Position numbers and translations under genes: made by a program
NCBI GenBank assembly: GCA_034509425.1
Contig: JAVTVJ010000076.1
Location: 992,001-1,056,000 of the forward strand
Direction of reading: 5' to 3'
DNA from: Eopsaltria australis
Taxonomy: Eukaryota > Chordata > Aves > Passeriformes > Petroicidae
DNA: 64,000 nucleotides
In this document: positions 37,105 to 47,639 of the stretch, piece after piece
Layout: the number at the start of each line of letters is the position of its first letter
Numbering within the stretch: the stretch's first letter is position 1
The notes under the pieces: model-generated
The model's database searches: none
What the model was told of the DNA's origin: nothing
The model's input: only the letters and a program-made list of their open reading frames with translations

Positions 37105-37242
37105 TGTGTGGATGCTTCATCCCTAGAAGCGTTCAAGGTCAGGTTGGGTGGGGCTTTGAGCAATCTAGAGAAAGATGCCCCTGTCCATGGCAAGGGGAAT
37201 GGACTAGGTGGTCTTTAAACAGACTTTCCAACCCAGCTCATT
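37105..37242 (+). mobile_element. CR1 3'-end fragment
   Basis: Shows 'TTCAAGGTCAGGTTGG', GGGGCTTTGAGCAA and 'GGACTAGGTGGTCTTTAAA', the plus-strand form of the CR1 3' end of the subtype seen in reverse at 47258 and 50656. Confidence 0.8.
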
Positions 37243-39933
37243 TGATCTAAGGAAACACGTGCTGATGGCATTTCTGGCTGGGAACTGGGGGGAGCTAGGA
37301 TAGATGAGTGTGTCCTACACCCATGATGAGAAATTACAGCCTGAGGCTTAAGGAGCAGTTCAGCCCCATACAAATAGTTCCACTGGCCATAAATTACTTC
37401 TTTCTGTGATCTTTTTCAATATCTGACCAGTGCTCTTCTTCAGTTTTCAGTTCTGCTTTGGTTTTATGCTGCCAGTGCCCATCAGACAGACAGGAGGTCC
37501 TCAGAGCACTGCAGGCATTGATGACAGGAGGTATGGGGGCATTCTGATAATAGTTTTAGGCTCTGGGCCCATCCTTTTGTTCATAGTTCAGCAATACATT
37601 GCTGATGACCTCCCCCCATCTAACCTCTCTCCTTGACTTCTCCTACACAGCACTGCCAGAAGTGACTGCAATTTTGTGCCTGTGCTGCTTTTCTTGATGA
37701 GACCCAGGAAAAAGGGGTGAGAGCTGTGTTATTCTGATGTTATCACTGTTACTGCCTAAGAACAGGATTACCAAAATATTCTATTTCCTCTATTTCCCCT
37801 TTTGTGCTCATGCATGGATGTTGCTACTGATATTCCCTGAATTCCCCTGAAAAATAAAGAGTGTTTCATCCGTATTCCCCAAGTGCCCAATACAAATGCA
37901 AATCAGCTCTGGGCCATTGGTTTGTTGGGTTTTTTTTTCCCTGTCTGGCCAGCATTGCTTGGCAGGTCTTTTCTCACTTGTTTCTTTTCCTCCCTTTCCT
38001 TTAGCTGGTGTGTCCGAAGCGAGGTCCCCAGGAGGGTCAGAGACCTGCTCCATTCCCACACCTCTGCCCTCCTCTTCCTCCTCCTCCTGTTGCCCAACTT
38101 GTGTCTTTATTAACCCTTTGTGCGGAAAGATCTGAAGGGCTAAAAATAAACCTGGACTCACCCAAATTCCCTAAAATAATGGTCAGGTGTGCCACACTGG
38201 TCCCAGACGAGAAAACTTGAGCCCTTTATGTTCCTTTATGTTCCAACTCTGCACAGTTCATCTCTTGGACAAAAATGAGTAGAAAATCACAGCTATCCAA
38301 GATCAGAAGGAGGAAGGACTCTGAGCTTTCCTATCACTTTAAATAAGTCAGTGATTTTTAGATAATAAACTACCTAAATGAGTGACTCCTATATCCCACA
38401 AGAGAGATTTGAAAAAGGGAATTTCAAGTAGCGAGGCTGGTGAGAATAACCAGTGCTCTAAACCCTTAGGCCAAAGCAGGTGCCTACTTGCTTAGAAAAT
38501 TCATGCACAATGTTTTTAAAAAGGATAAAGAGTAGACTAGTCTGCCAGGTTAAAACCGTTCCTGCTCTTTTTTCTCCTGCAGTTGGCACATTCCATTATG
38601 TGCCCAAATTTCAGTCTGATGCCAACTCTGTGTCTGCAGCACCTCTTCCCTATTTTAAAATAAATTACTTTTATTTCTATTTAAAGCTACAGCTGTACAT
38701 ATTTACAGGTTATGTTTGATATGTACAGGATTACTACAGGGAGAAGTTAAAAATGAGACACCAGCATCAAAGTTCAGCTCCAGCAATCCAGCCAAAGGCA
38801 GCCTGCAGGTGATCCTGAGCTGAGCATCACTGCCAGGGGCAGCCATGGACTTGGTCAGGATCCTCGCCTTCCTCCCCTGGGTTTCAGATCAACCAAGCAC
38901 TTAAATACACACTGAGCTGCTCCTGCCTACCAAAATGTTCTTGCAATGGGCCTAGCATTTGGAACACCCCTAAACCCCAGCAAAGGGCTGGTGGAGCCCA
39001 GGTGGAGCTGAGGGATGCGGCTTCCTTCCCTGCTTGGGTTCACAAAGGGATTCAAGATCCCACAAATCTGCTGAGCCTGTGGGCCTGGCTCCATGTTGTG
39101 GTGTTGGGGCCCATGGAGACCAGGAGCTGTCTGCTGGGGGTGAATGAATTTGTGTGGGAAACATGTGGGACCCCATATGTCTCCCTGCATCCCTTTGTTG
39201 CTATTTCCCATTTCCCAGGTGCTTATACCAAGCAGTTCGTTCTGCCCTCAAACACTGCAGCTGAGCTTGTTCCTGCAAAAAACATCTCAAAGGGAAAAAA
39301 ATAATTTGTGTGGGTTTCCTTCTTCCCTTTTCATCTTCTTTCCTGCTGCTATTCATTTAGCATGAAATAACCTTCCAAATCAATCCGGAAGAGATCATTT
39401 GCAACTGTTGCTGTTTTCCCATTGCTAATTGCTGGTTTGAAATCCCATTCGAATCGCCCTGAATACACAGTCCAATGTTCCTAAGCTAAGTGCCTACCAG
39501 GTATTTTTCCCAATGGGCTTTTATTTCCCTGCAAAAAACCCCACAAACAAGCAGTCCTGGATCGCTGGTTGGATTTAGTGGGACAATAGCATCTCCACAG
39601 TACATCTTGTTTCCGAAGCAGAGCAGTGTTTTGGCAGGAACTGGCCTCTGCTGAGTTTCACAGGCCTGGCAGCATGTTTTGGTGCTGGCAGAGCCAGAAA
39701 TGAAGCAGTTAATTGCCCTACTGGGAAGGAGGAAATTTCTTGTAAAAATCCAGAATCTGGTTGAACAATGTGGCCTTTTATTTTTCAGCCTTGGAATCAA
39801 GCCTGGCTGCCCTTGTAAACAAAGAGAGGAAAGAATCACTGAACCAACCCAATACATAAAAACTGACCACGTCTGTCTTTGAAGTTCCCTTTATGTTGTT
39901 TGGAAAACTTGGGATTATAGAGGTTTTTTCTTA

Positions 39934-39987
39934 CTTTTTTTTTTTTTTTCTCTTCTTCTTCTTCTTTTTCTTTTTTTTTTCCCCCCC
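39934..39987. repeat. 54-base pyrimidine tract with TTC repeats
   Basis: An uninterrupted run of T and C, including a T-run, four TTC-type units, another T-run and seven C. It is followed at once by a purine-rich stretch. CTTTTTCTT at 39964-39972 pairs with AAGAAAAAG at 39988-39996, so a hairpin or triplex-type structure is possible. Confidence 0.85.
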
Positions 39988-40039
39988 AAGAAAAAGAGGG
40001 ATGGAAGATAAGGGAAACTTTTTCTTAAACAGAGCAGAA

Positions 40040-40220
40040 GTCATTAATTAAGTATCCCATTCATCCCCAAGGCACCGGCTCATCAATCAGATTTCTTATT
40101 AGCATTCTGATGACCCGCCTGACCCCCTGTCTCTGCACTGTCTGCATGACAACACCGAAAAGCAGACCACACACCGAACGGAGCAGGATTATTCGACGCT
40201 TTTCCTTGCTCGGGGGCGGG
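40040..40220. promoter_or_regulatory. Candidate conserved non-coding element
   Basis: A unique block starting with TCATTAATTAAG (homeodomain-type) and continuing with CATCAATCAGATTTC (PBX/HOX-like) and a CGAACGGAGCAGGATTATTC segment with unusual CpG retention for an intergenic desert. No repeat resemblance. Regulatory role is inferred. Confidence 0.33.
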
Positions 40221-40829
40221 GGGCCGGGGCCGGGAAGAGGAACGATGATGACGGGCGTTGCTGCTTTGGGATGAGGCGGGTCAGTAAGTGGCTCCTGGAG
40301 AAACAGCCCTGAGAGCCTGGCAGGGTGGCTCAGGAGGTGTCTGCTGCATGCACAGGGCTGCTTCAGGACTGGGACCCATGGCTTGGTGCTGTCACAGGGT
40401 GTCTCTGCTCCCACCGTGCTCACAGGGGGCTCAAATCCAGCGGGAAGAACGGGATTTTAGCACAGTCACCACTGTGCTCTTGCTCTCAGGTAACCCCTGT
40501 CAGGAAATAATTGCGTCCTGAAAATGTGCTGGTGGCTTTGGGCTCTGTAAGTAGGCTGTGTCCTCAAGGTGGGTGAGGGTCCCACATTACCAGTCCTCCA
40601 GCCTTTCTCCTTCCGGGTTATCCCAATTAAAAGAACTTAGCTGATTAAATCTCTACACATCTGCTTTTGGGCAAGGTTTTATGTTTAAAAAAAAAGGACA
40701 GTGACAGCAGCAAGTTGTGAGTTGTGCACATCTTGAGAGAAAATCCAACTGCAGCAGCCCCTTGCTTAGAATGGGAATTTACACATGCACACACATGCTC
40801 AGAGCAGGCAGCCAAGGGTTGAAGGAGTG

Positions 40830-41005
40830 TTGATTTAAATTAGGTGTAAGAAAAAAGTTCTTTGTAATGAGGGTGTAGAGACACAGGTTGCCCAGAGAGG
40901 TGGTGGATGCCCCATACTTGGAAACACTCCAGGCCAGGTTGGATGGGACTCTGAGCAACCCGATTGTGGCACTACTCTTAGGGCAGCCTGTTACCAACAG
41001 TTGGC
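40830..41005 (+). mobile_element. CR1 3'-end fragment
   Basis: Matches the CR1 3' region (AGAAAAAAGTTCTTTGTAAT, GGTTGCCCAGAGAGGTGGTG, 'CCAGGCCAGGTTGGATGGG'). The final tail is degraded. Confidence 0.85.
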
Positions 41006-41781
41006 TGCGATTTCTAAATGAGATTCTTTTTACCAAGTGTTCTCAAAATAAAACATTTTGATTACTTCTTTTAAAGCTGGGGATGTGGTTTTCCTATTTC
41101 TTCATTCTTTTCTCATTTTCCTTTCTCTTTTTCAAAAGCAAAAGTACAGTAATGTGTGTGGTGGATGGAGGAAAGGAAAACTGGAAAATGTGAATAAAAT
41201 TCTGAAGTTTCTAAAGGCTTGAACCTGAGAAAGTGTCACATATTCTCCTTTAAATCTCACAGCCCTGGGGAGTTACCATCACAGATCATCTCTGGCCTTA
41301 GGCAATATCCCCTGAGTCATGCTAAAACTGGCAGGAATTAGACACCTTTAGGAGTCTCAGCCTCAAGGTTTAGCCCAACAAGAAAAGTCCCTCTGTGCAG
41401 CAAATTGCATCTTCTCTCCAGCTAAAACCACAATGTATGAAACATCCTTGTCTTTGGGCTCATCCTCAAGGCAGAGGGTTGCTGTCACAAGTAAAGAGAG
41501 CACAAAGGTCCTTCCTGGAGATGCAAAGATGTTCATCAGTCTTTGCTGATGGAGGAGGAAATGGAGAGGATGGAAGTGGGCAGCAGTTTCACCTGTCATG
41601 TAAAATACCAGAGCAGCACTGGGAGCAGATACTTGAACCCAGGGCTTCACAACCCATGCAGCTGCCTTTGGCACAAGATACAGGACCTCTTCAGCTTGCT
41701 ATCCCAATGGATCCTCAAGTACTGGACACCAGTGTGAGGGGTGCAAGTCAACTTCTTCTGCCCTGTGTTCTGAATTAGCAT

Positions 41782-41945
41782 TTTGTTGCAGTTCAACCCC
41801 AGCCAGCAGCTCAGCCCCACACAGCCATGCACTCATCCCCCTGCCCCCACAGCAGCACGGGGAAGAGAAGGGGAAGGGCAGAAGTGAGAAATACTGGTGG
41901 TTTAATAGGTGAAGAAAAAGCTGCACAGACAAGTATATCAAAATA
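41782..41945. mobile_element. Probable avian endogenous-retrovirus LTR fragment
   Basis: The segment with TTGTTGCAGTTCAACCCCAG, CAGCAGCTCAGCCCCACACA and, further on, 'GGTTTAATAGGTGAAG' resembles a common LTR family of ERVL type in neoavian genomes, as I remember it. No internal retroviral coding sequence is adjacent, so it would be a solo or broken LTR. Family assignment is from memory, and orientation is not resolved. Confidence 0.45.
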
Positions 41946-41999
41946 AGGAATTCATGCCCCACTTCCTACAGGCAGGCAAGTGTTCAGCCATCCCCTGAG

Positions 42000-44900
42000 G
42001 AAAGCAAGTAATGGTGACTTGGAAATGTTTTCTTAAACATCACTCTGAACATCCCAGGCAGCCTCTGTGGCCCCAAGTACCCAATTTTGACTGGTATTAT
42101 AAAAGGTATAATCATTCCCTCCTTGGCAAGTAACTGTGGACCAGGGCCAGCAGAATCAGCTGGGGCAAGGATAAGGGCAAGCCAGATATCAGACTGTCAG
42201 TCAAATAGCTGGAAACCAGTTCCCTGGGCTACCAACACAGACATTTCTTCCATGTGCTCAGCATGGGATCTGTGTATCCCAGACATTTTAAAAAAGGCTG
42301 TATTTTTTTCTTGGTGATGGGAAGAGTGCCCTGACAGACAGCTCTTCATGATGGTGCCTGACCCAGGGCGTCCTCCCAAAGCTGCTTGTGGTCTCAGACC
42401 CCTAAAGACTGATACCCCATTGGGTTATTGCTGGACCTCTCTACACAGCCCTTCATGTCATGGAGCACATCATGGATGGTGGGCATCTGACTGTGAGGAT
42501 CATCTCCACACTTCCATCAAGCAGATTGCTGCTGTGTATTCTGCAGCTGAGAAACACAGGAAGGAATTAAGCCCATCACTTCCTGAAATGTTAAGGGGGT
42601 GGTTTAGATATTGACAATGAAGTCTAGTTTTCATGGCCCTTGTTAACCTAAGCAGTGCTTTATCTAGCTCCTCCCTGAATCATCAGGTGGGGTGAGACTT
42701 CAATGTGGAAGACCAAAGAATGCACAGAATTGTGAGGAAGAAAGCTCAAACCACTCCCCCACTCCCCCCCCCCGCCCCCCCCCATCTCTCTCCAGTGCAG
42801 AAAACAAGGAGGTGAGTTCAGCTGGGTACCAGTTTGAGAGCTGCTGTTCTGGTGCTGGACCATCTCACACAGTGGTCAGGTATTGTTTGCAAAGATGGCA
42901 TAAATTAAATTCCATGGAAAAAAATTAAACAGGATCTCTGGTGCCAGCAGCTTCTCTTATCACTTTGTAGCCTGTTCACATTCCCTGGCAGATAATCACC
43001 ATGACTAACATTTATATGACACAACCAATTTTGCCACCAAAATCTGTTTTCTGACCTTAGCTGACTATTCACAGACATGACAGCTCCCCCTACAATAATA
43101 TAAATGCTAACAAAGCTCTACTAGAAAATAGATGGGTTTTGTGGACACTACAATATCAAAATAAGATGTAATGAATGCCCCAGAGAGCTGGATGAAGGGG
43201 CTGAGTGCCTTTTATTTCTCTGTCTTAGTGGTAGTTTCCTTAATCTGATTTGTTTATTCTGCTCTGTCTGCTGTATCTTCAGATACAGGGAGACTTTGTG
43301 CAGTTAGATGGCCATGCTGGAGAACGAGCTGCCTGCCGTACTCTTCATGCCAACTTGACTTCTGGGCTTTCTTCCTCTGTGACTTTTTGTATTTCCAGGA
43401 GGTCTGCAGGGTAGGAATAGCTGGTACAAGGGTTTGGCAATGCCCTGGGGTTTGATCAGGGTTCAGGTGAACCTGTCAAGATTTGAAAAGGACAGGTTCA
43501 TCTTTTAGCAGCAATTTGGGCTGTTCACCATGGGGCTGTATGTGATGCTGGCTACAGTGGTGGGAGCTGGGGTTGAGATGGGGAAGAAGGAAGGACCACG
43601 ACAGATGTGCACAGGCCTTCCTGTGGCTCATTAGCAGATTTCTAATCTAAGATTCTGCTGCCCTGACCAATTGCCTTTGAAACTGACCCAAGTTTCCATG
43701 GATCTCCACTCAAGTTAAGCGCATATAAACCCCCAGTTTGTCCTCTGGGACACAGACTGGGCAGGATCACAAGGAGCCCCTGCTGGATAGATGTGGGAAC
43801 ATTTTACCCACAATGATTTTTTAAGCACCTGATAGTTAACTTGTCTTTCTCAACAACCAAATTCTTCAAGCAAATCTGCCCATCCCTTCCAAAGTTCTAT
43901 TAAGTATTTTCTTTGAGTCCTTCTGCCCTCTTTCTCCTTCTGATTCTTCCTCCATGAAGTCCATACCACCCCATGAGCCAAAATCACACCTCCAAGGAAA
44001 ACTACCTTTATGTAGTGCATCTAGGCCATGTATTAACTCTGCAGTGGTCCAGACCCAGTGGTCCTCACCTGAAGATCAGAGATGAAGGCTCCAGACTGCA
44101 CAGAAGGCTCAAAGATGGTATCTTGCACAAAAAATATCACCAGAGGTACTCCAAAAAGATCTAAATAACTTCCTCTGGCCAAAATTGAGTGCACAGTGTT
44201 TGTATTTCCACACCTTCATGTCTGGCTGTTTGTGAGGGTCTGTGGCTCAGAACTGGCTTGAGTCATTGGCAAAAGTGCCCACCCTGTCTGTGTCTGAGGA
44301 TGTAGTCTGAATTCTCTCATTCCTCAAGGTTTTTCAGTGGATTCTCTTCCTCCTCCTTGTGATGCCACCAAAAGATTGAATTTTGTTGATACTGGTGAGT
44401 CTCCCCATCCAAGCTGAATGACTGCTCCATATTCCTCTTCAGATCCTTCTTAAAAGTCCCTTTCAGAGGCCCACAAGAAATAATTAGAAGTTGTTTGGAA
44501 GATAATGACTTTCCTCACTTTCATTTTCCTGAGCATCCAGCCATATAAACAAGGCTTACTACATTTGACAGATATTTGTTGTAGTGTCTGTACATTCTTG
44601 GCATGAGGCTAATTATGGATATTTTGATATATTAGTAGACTTGCTAAACCTAAAAATGGGAGTAGGAGGGATTAGATGACTTGGAGATTTTGGAGATAGA
44701 GATGCTTAGTGTTTTTTCCCTTTCCAACTTTGGTCCTAGTCCAGTTTAAATCTGCAATTAACAAAAGCAGTTACTGGATGGGAGTTTCCCCCTCGAAAAG
44801 CAGTGTGGTGACCCCTGAGTTTCTAAAAACCATTTTCAGGACATTCTGGGCAACTGCCTGCACTAGTTTGACACTTGTAGCTCCAATGGATGTTGGGACA

Positions 44901-45555
44901 AGTTGGCAGGTGCCCTGAGTTCTTCAGATCTGGTTGAGATCAGTTTGATTAGGTTGATTATGGTGCCCTTTTCAAGGTCAGCAGGAAAACAAAGGTCAGC
45001 AGCACCACTGAAATAGGGCAGGGAAGTTACTCTGGAGCTGCCTGTTTCTCCCCATGAATAAGAGATAAGGGATGAGATGATGTAGGGTTCTCTTTGACAA
45101 CCACAATCAATGGCTTTTGGGTATTTCTTGTTTGGTTGGCAGTGTCTGTATTTGGCAATCTGGTGGGCAGTGTCCTGTGGCCCTTATCGAGGTCCTTGCT
45201 GAGCTGGATCCCAGCTGTGGCGATGGCTGTGCCCATTCAGGCTGGCACAGCCAGGCTCCACACGGAGGGAACACCGAGACCCTTGCACAGCTCACCCGAG
45301 GGAGGGCGGGCAGCAAACAAACCCTCCATCCTCCAGCTGGGAGGAAGAAGAGAGCATTAACACATGGAAAGGGCAAAGCTTGAATCAGGTGATGGAGGCC
45401 CAAGCCCTGGAGAATGGCACTGCCAGACCCCACCTCAGGGGAGCCCCACAGCCCCCAGCACGCCTGGCGGTCCCGACACGCGGAGCAGGAGCAGCGTGTT
45501 CCCACCGCCGGGCGCGCCACGATATGACGGCGTGCCAAAGGATCTTTAGGAGCTG
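42000..45555. other. Intergenic DNA, no gene recognised
   Basis: No conserved coding exon or RNA gene seen on either strand. It contains a C-rich tract (42756-42783) and a moderately GC-rich patch at 45180-45540, where long frames on both strands reflect composition rather than coding. Confidence 0.6.
42756..42783. repeat. Poly-C tract (G-quadruplex-capable on the minus strand)
   Basis: Three C-runs of 5, 10 and 9 bases separated by ACT and a single G. The complementary strand has enough long G-runs to form a quadruplex. It is also a likely sequencing or length-polymorphism hotspot. Confidence 0.8.
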
Positions 45556-45559
45556 AGGG

Positions 45560-45910
45560 GGGGAATATCCTGGCATAGAATTTAAAATGTGCTCTAACCT
45601 TTTCTGCAAACTGAAAGCAAGAAAAATGCTCATAAAACTAGTCTTTGTGCACAGAAAGAAGTCCGTTTTTATACTGTTGCTAAGTTCCTTATTGTTTTCG
45701 GGCTGTTTTTTGTGTTTCTGTGGCAGCCTTTTCTGTGGGCCTCTTTCAGTGACTTAGCTATATTGGCCTGCAGATAATTAGATCAGTGCTATCATTTTCA
45801 CTGTCCTTTTTCCTCTGGAGCTATTTGCATGATAATGGCAGTTTGTGCGACTCTCTCCCTCCGTCTCCCTCTCTCTTTTAACCAGACACCATTTCTAAAC
45901 ATGAAATAAT
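45560..45910. promoter_or_regulatory. Candidate conserved non-coding element with POU octamer
   Basis: A unique AT-rich block with a perfect octamer ATTTGCAT at 45823-45830 followed by GATAATGG, plus GATAATTAGATCAG near 45772-45785 and CATAAAACTAG near 45631. No repeat similarity. Octamer plus homeodomain words suggest a neural or developmental enhancer; this is inference. Confidence 0.33.
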
Positions 45911-46609
45911 TCAGGGAACAATCTGTGAGTGGCTCTGTTGAGAAAGGACTGAAAACATCTGGTTAAGAAAACATTTCTGGTAACCAAGAATCCAATATTT
46001 CTGTCAGCTATAGCTTTATAAAAGAGGTCTTTTCTTAACAGCATTTTTAGTCTATATTTTAGTCTGTATACAGTATTGGCTGTATGCAAAGCTCCTAACC
46101 ACAGTATACTCTCACTCTGGGCATATATGTCTTTATTATATTTTTGTCTAGACAATTTATAGGCAAATGAAATATCAGAATCTAAATTCTTAATGGAACC
46201 TATAACAGGTACCATTCAGAAGGCAGCTGTGCCCCACAAACTGGTTCTGAACCCCTCTTACTATGAACAAAGTCTTTCATTCCTCAAGATATGCCCAAAT
46301 CTCAGCAGGAGAGCAAACCCACTGAAACCCAGAGCTTGGCCTGGGTGACTGACAGTGGTGTTGTGGTGATTTAGGGTCTGGGGCTCCCCATGGGAGAAGG
46401 TATTGTGGCCAAGGGTGGGCCAAGGAAGCTCTTTGTGCAGGAGCAGGGTCTCCTCCCATGCTCAGGTCCTGCAGACCAGTGGCCATCTCAGCCTCCAAGC
46501 TTGCTGTGCCACTGAAAAGACTAATTCTGCTGTAAGAAAGGGGTCTTGGGACCAATTCCTGCTCCTGATGAGATTAAACTCCCTGCAGACATACCTCAGC
46601 AAGGGAGAA

Positions 46610-46644
46610 AATAAATAGTAAAAAAAAAAAAAAAAAAAAAAAAA
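46610..46644. repeat. A25 tract preceded by AATAAA
   Basis: AATAAA at 46610-46615 is followed 4 bases later by 25 consecutive A. This resembles the 3' end of a retroposed transcript, although the hexamer is closer to the A-run than in a normal poly(A) site. The source of the upstream sequence is not recognised. Confidence 0.5.
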
Positions 46645-47257
46645 GTGAGAGTTAATAAAATTGGTCCTGGAATCTGAAGACCATGAAATTAATTTGGGAT
46701 TTTGATTTCCCTATGGCAGCTCAGACAAGGAACATCAGCTGTCCTACACCTGATAATTTTTCACATGGATCTTAATCTCATCCTGGCAAAAATGCATTCC
46801 TGGTCTGGCTTCAGATCTTGGAGGGCCCCTCAGAGCAGTCCAGTGCTGCAGTGGATGGGTGGCAAGGCTGGGAATAGACAATCATATTTTCCTGTTGAGT
46901 TAAGCTTTTTAAAGATGATTTGAAATTTCCTAGTAGACAATTTTTGATAAGCAAAACTGGACACAGTTTTGATAGCTTTTTAAATTAAAATGAAGCAATT
47001 AAAATTTCCACAACTGTCTTTCTTTTTATGAGCAAAAGATTATTGTAAAGAAAGAGAGTTTAACCACTTTTCATTTACTTTAATTAATTAATTATTTATT
47101 TTTATTTAAATACTGGTACATGTTGTGGAACAGTATTTTTACAGATGAACTTCTGCTGCAAGTATCTCATAACAACTTTAAGACACCAGAAAAAAACTTC
47201 CCTGTAGGTAAATATCTGTGAGGATTGTTCTCTGTTGTTGACTGCTGTGGGGTCACA

Positions 47258-47630
47258 CAGAACCACAGAATTGTTTGGGTTGGAATGAACCTTGAAGGTC
47301 TAATTCCAAACCCCTACCATGGGCAGGGAGACCTTCGACTAGACCAGACTGCTCAGAGCCTCACACAACCTGGCTTTGAACACTTCCAGGGTTGGGATAT
47401 CCACAGACTCTCTGGGCAGTCTATTCCAGAGCCTCGCCACCCTCACAGTGAAGAATTTCTTTCTTATATCTAAGCTCAACCTCTTTCAGTTTAAAGCCAT
47501 TACCTCAAGTCCATGCACTTGTGAAAAGTCCCTCTCCAGCTCTCTTGTAGCCTCTTTAGGACTGGAAGGTGCTGTATGGTTTCCCCAGTCTTCTCCTCTC
47601 AGGCTTATCCATCAGCTGAGCTGCTCCAGG
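47258..47630 (-). mobile_element. CR1 LINE 3' fragment
   Basis: Reverse-complemented CR1: CACAGAATTGTTTGGGTTGG, CCATGGGCAGGGAGACCTTC, GAACACTTCCAGGGTTGGG, then 'TTTCAGTTTAAAGCCATTAC' and AAAAGTCCCTCTCCAGC. About 370 bases, 5'-truncated at the right. Non-functional. Confidence 0.92.
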
Positions 47631-47639
47631 TTTGTTTGA

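Noticed and set aside
45107..45538. 143-codon minus-strand frame in a GC-rich patch
   Set aside because: Several overlapping frames on both strands are open here because of base composition; no family recognised.
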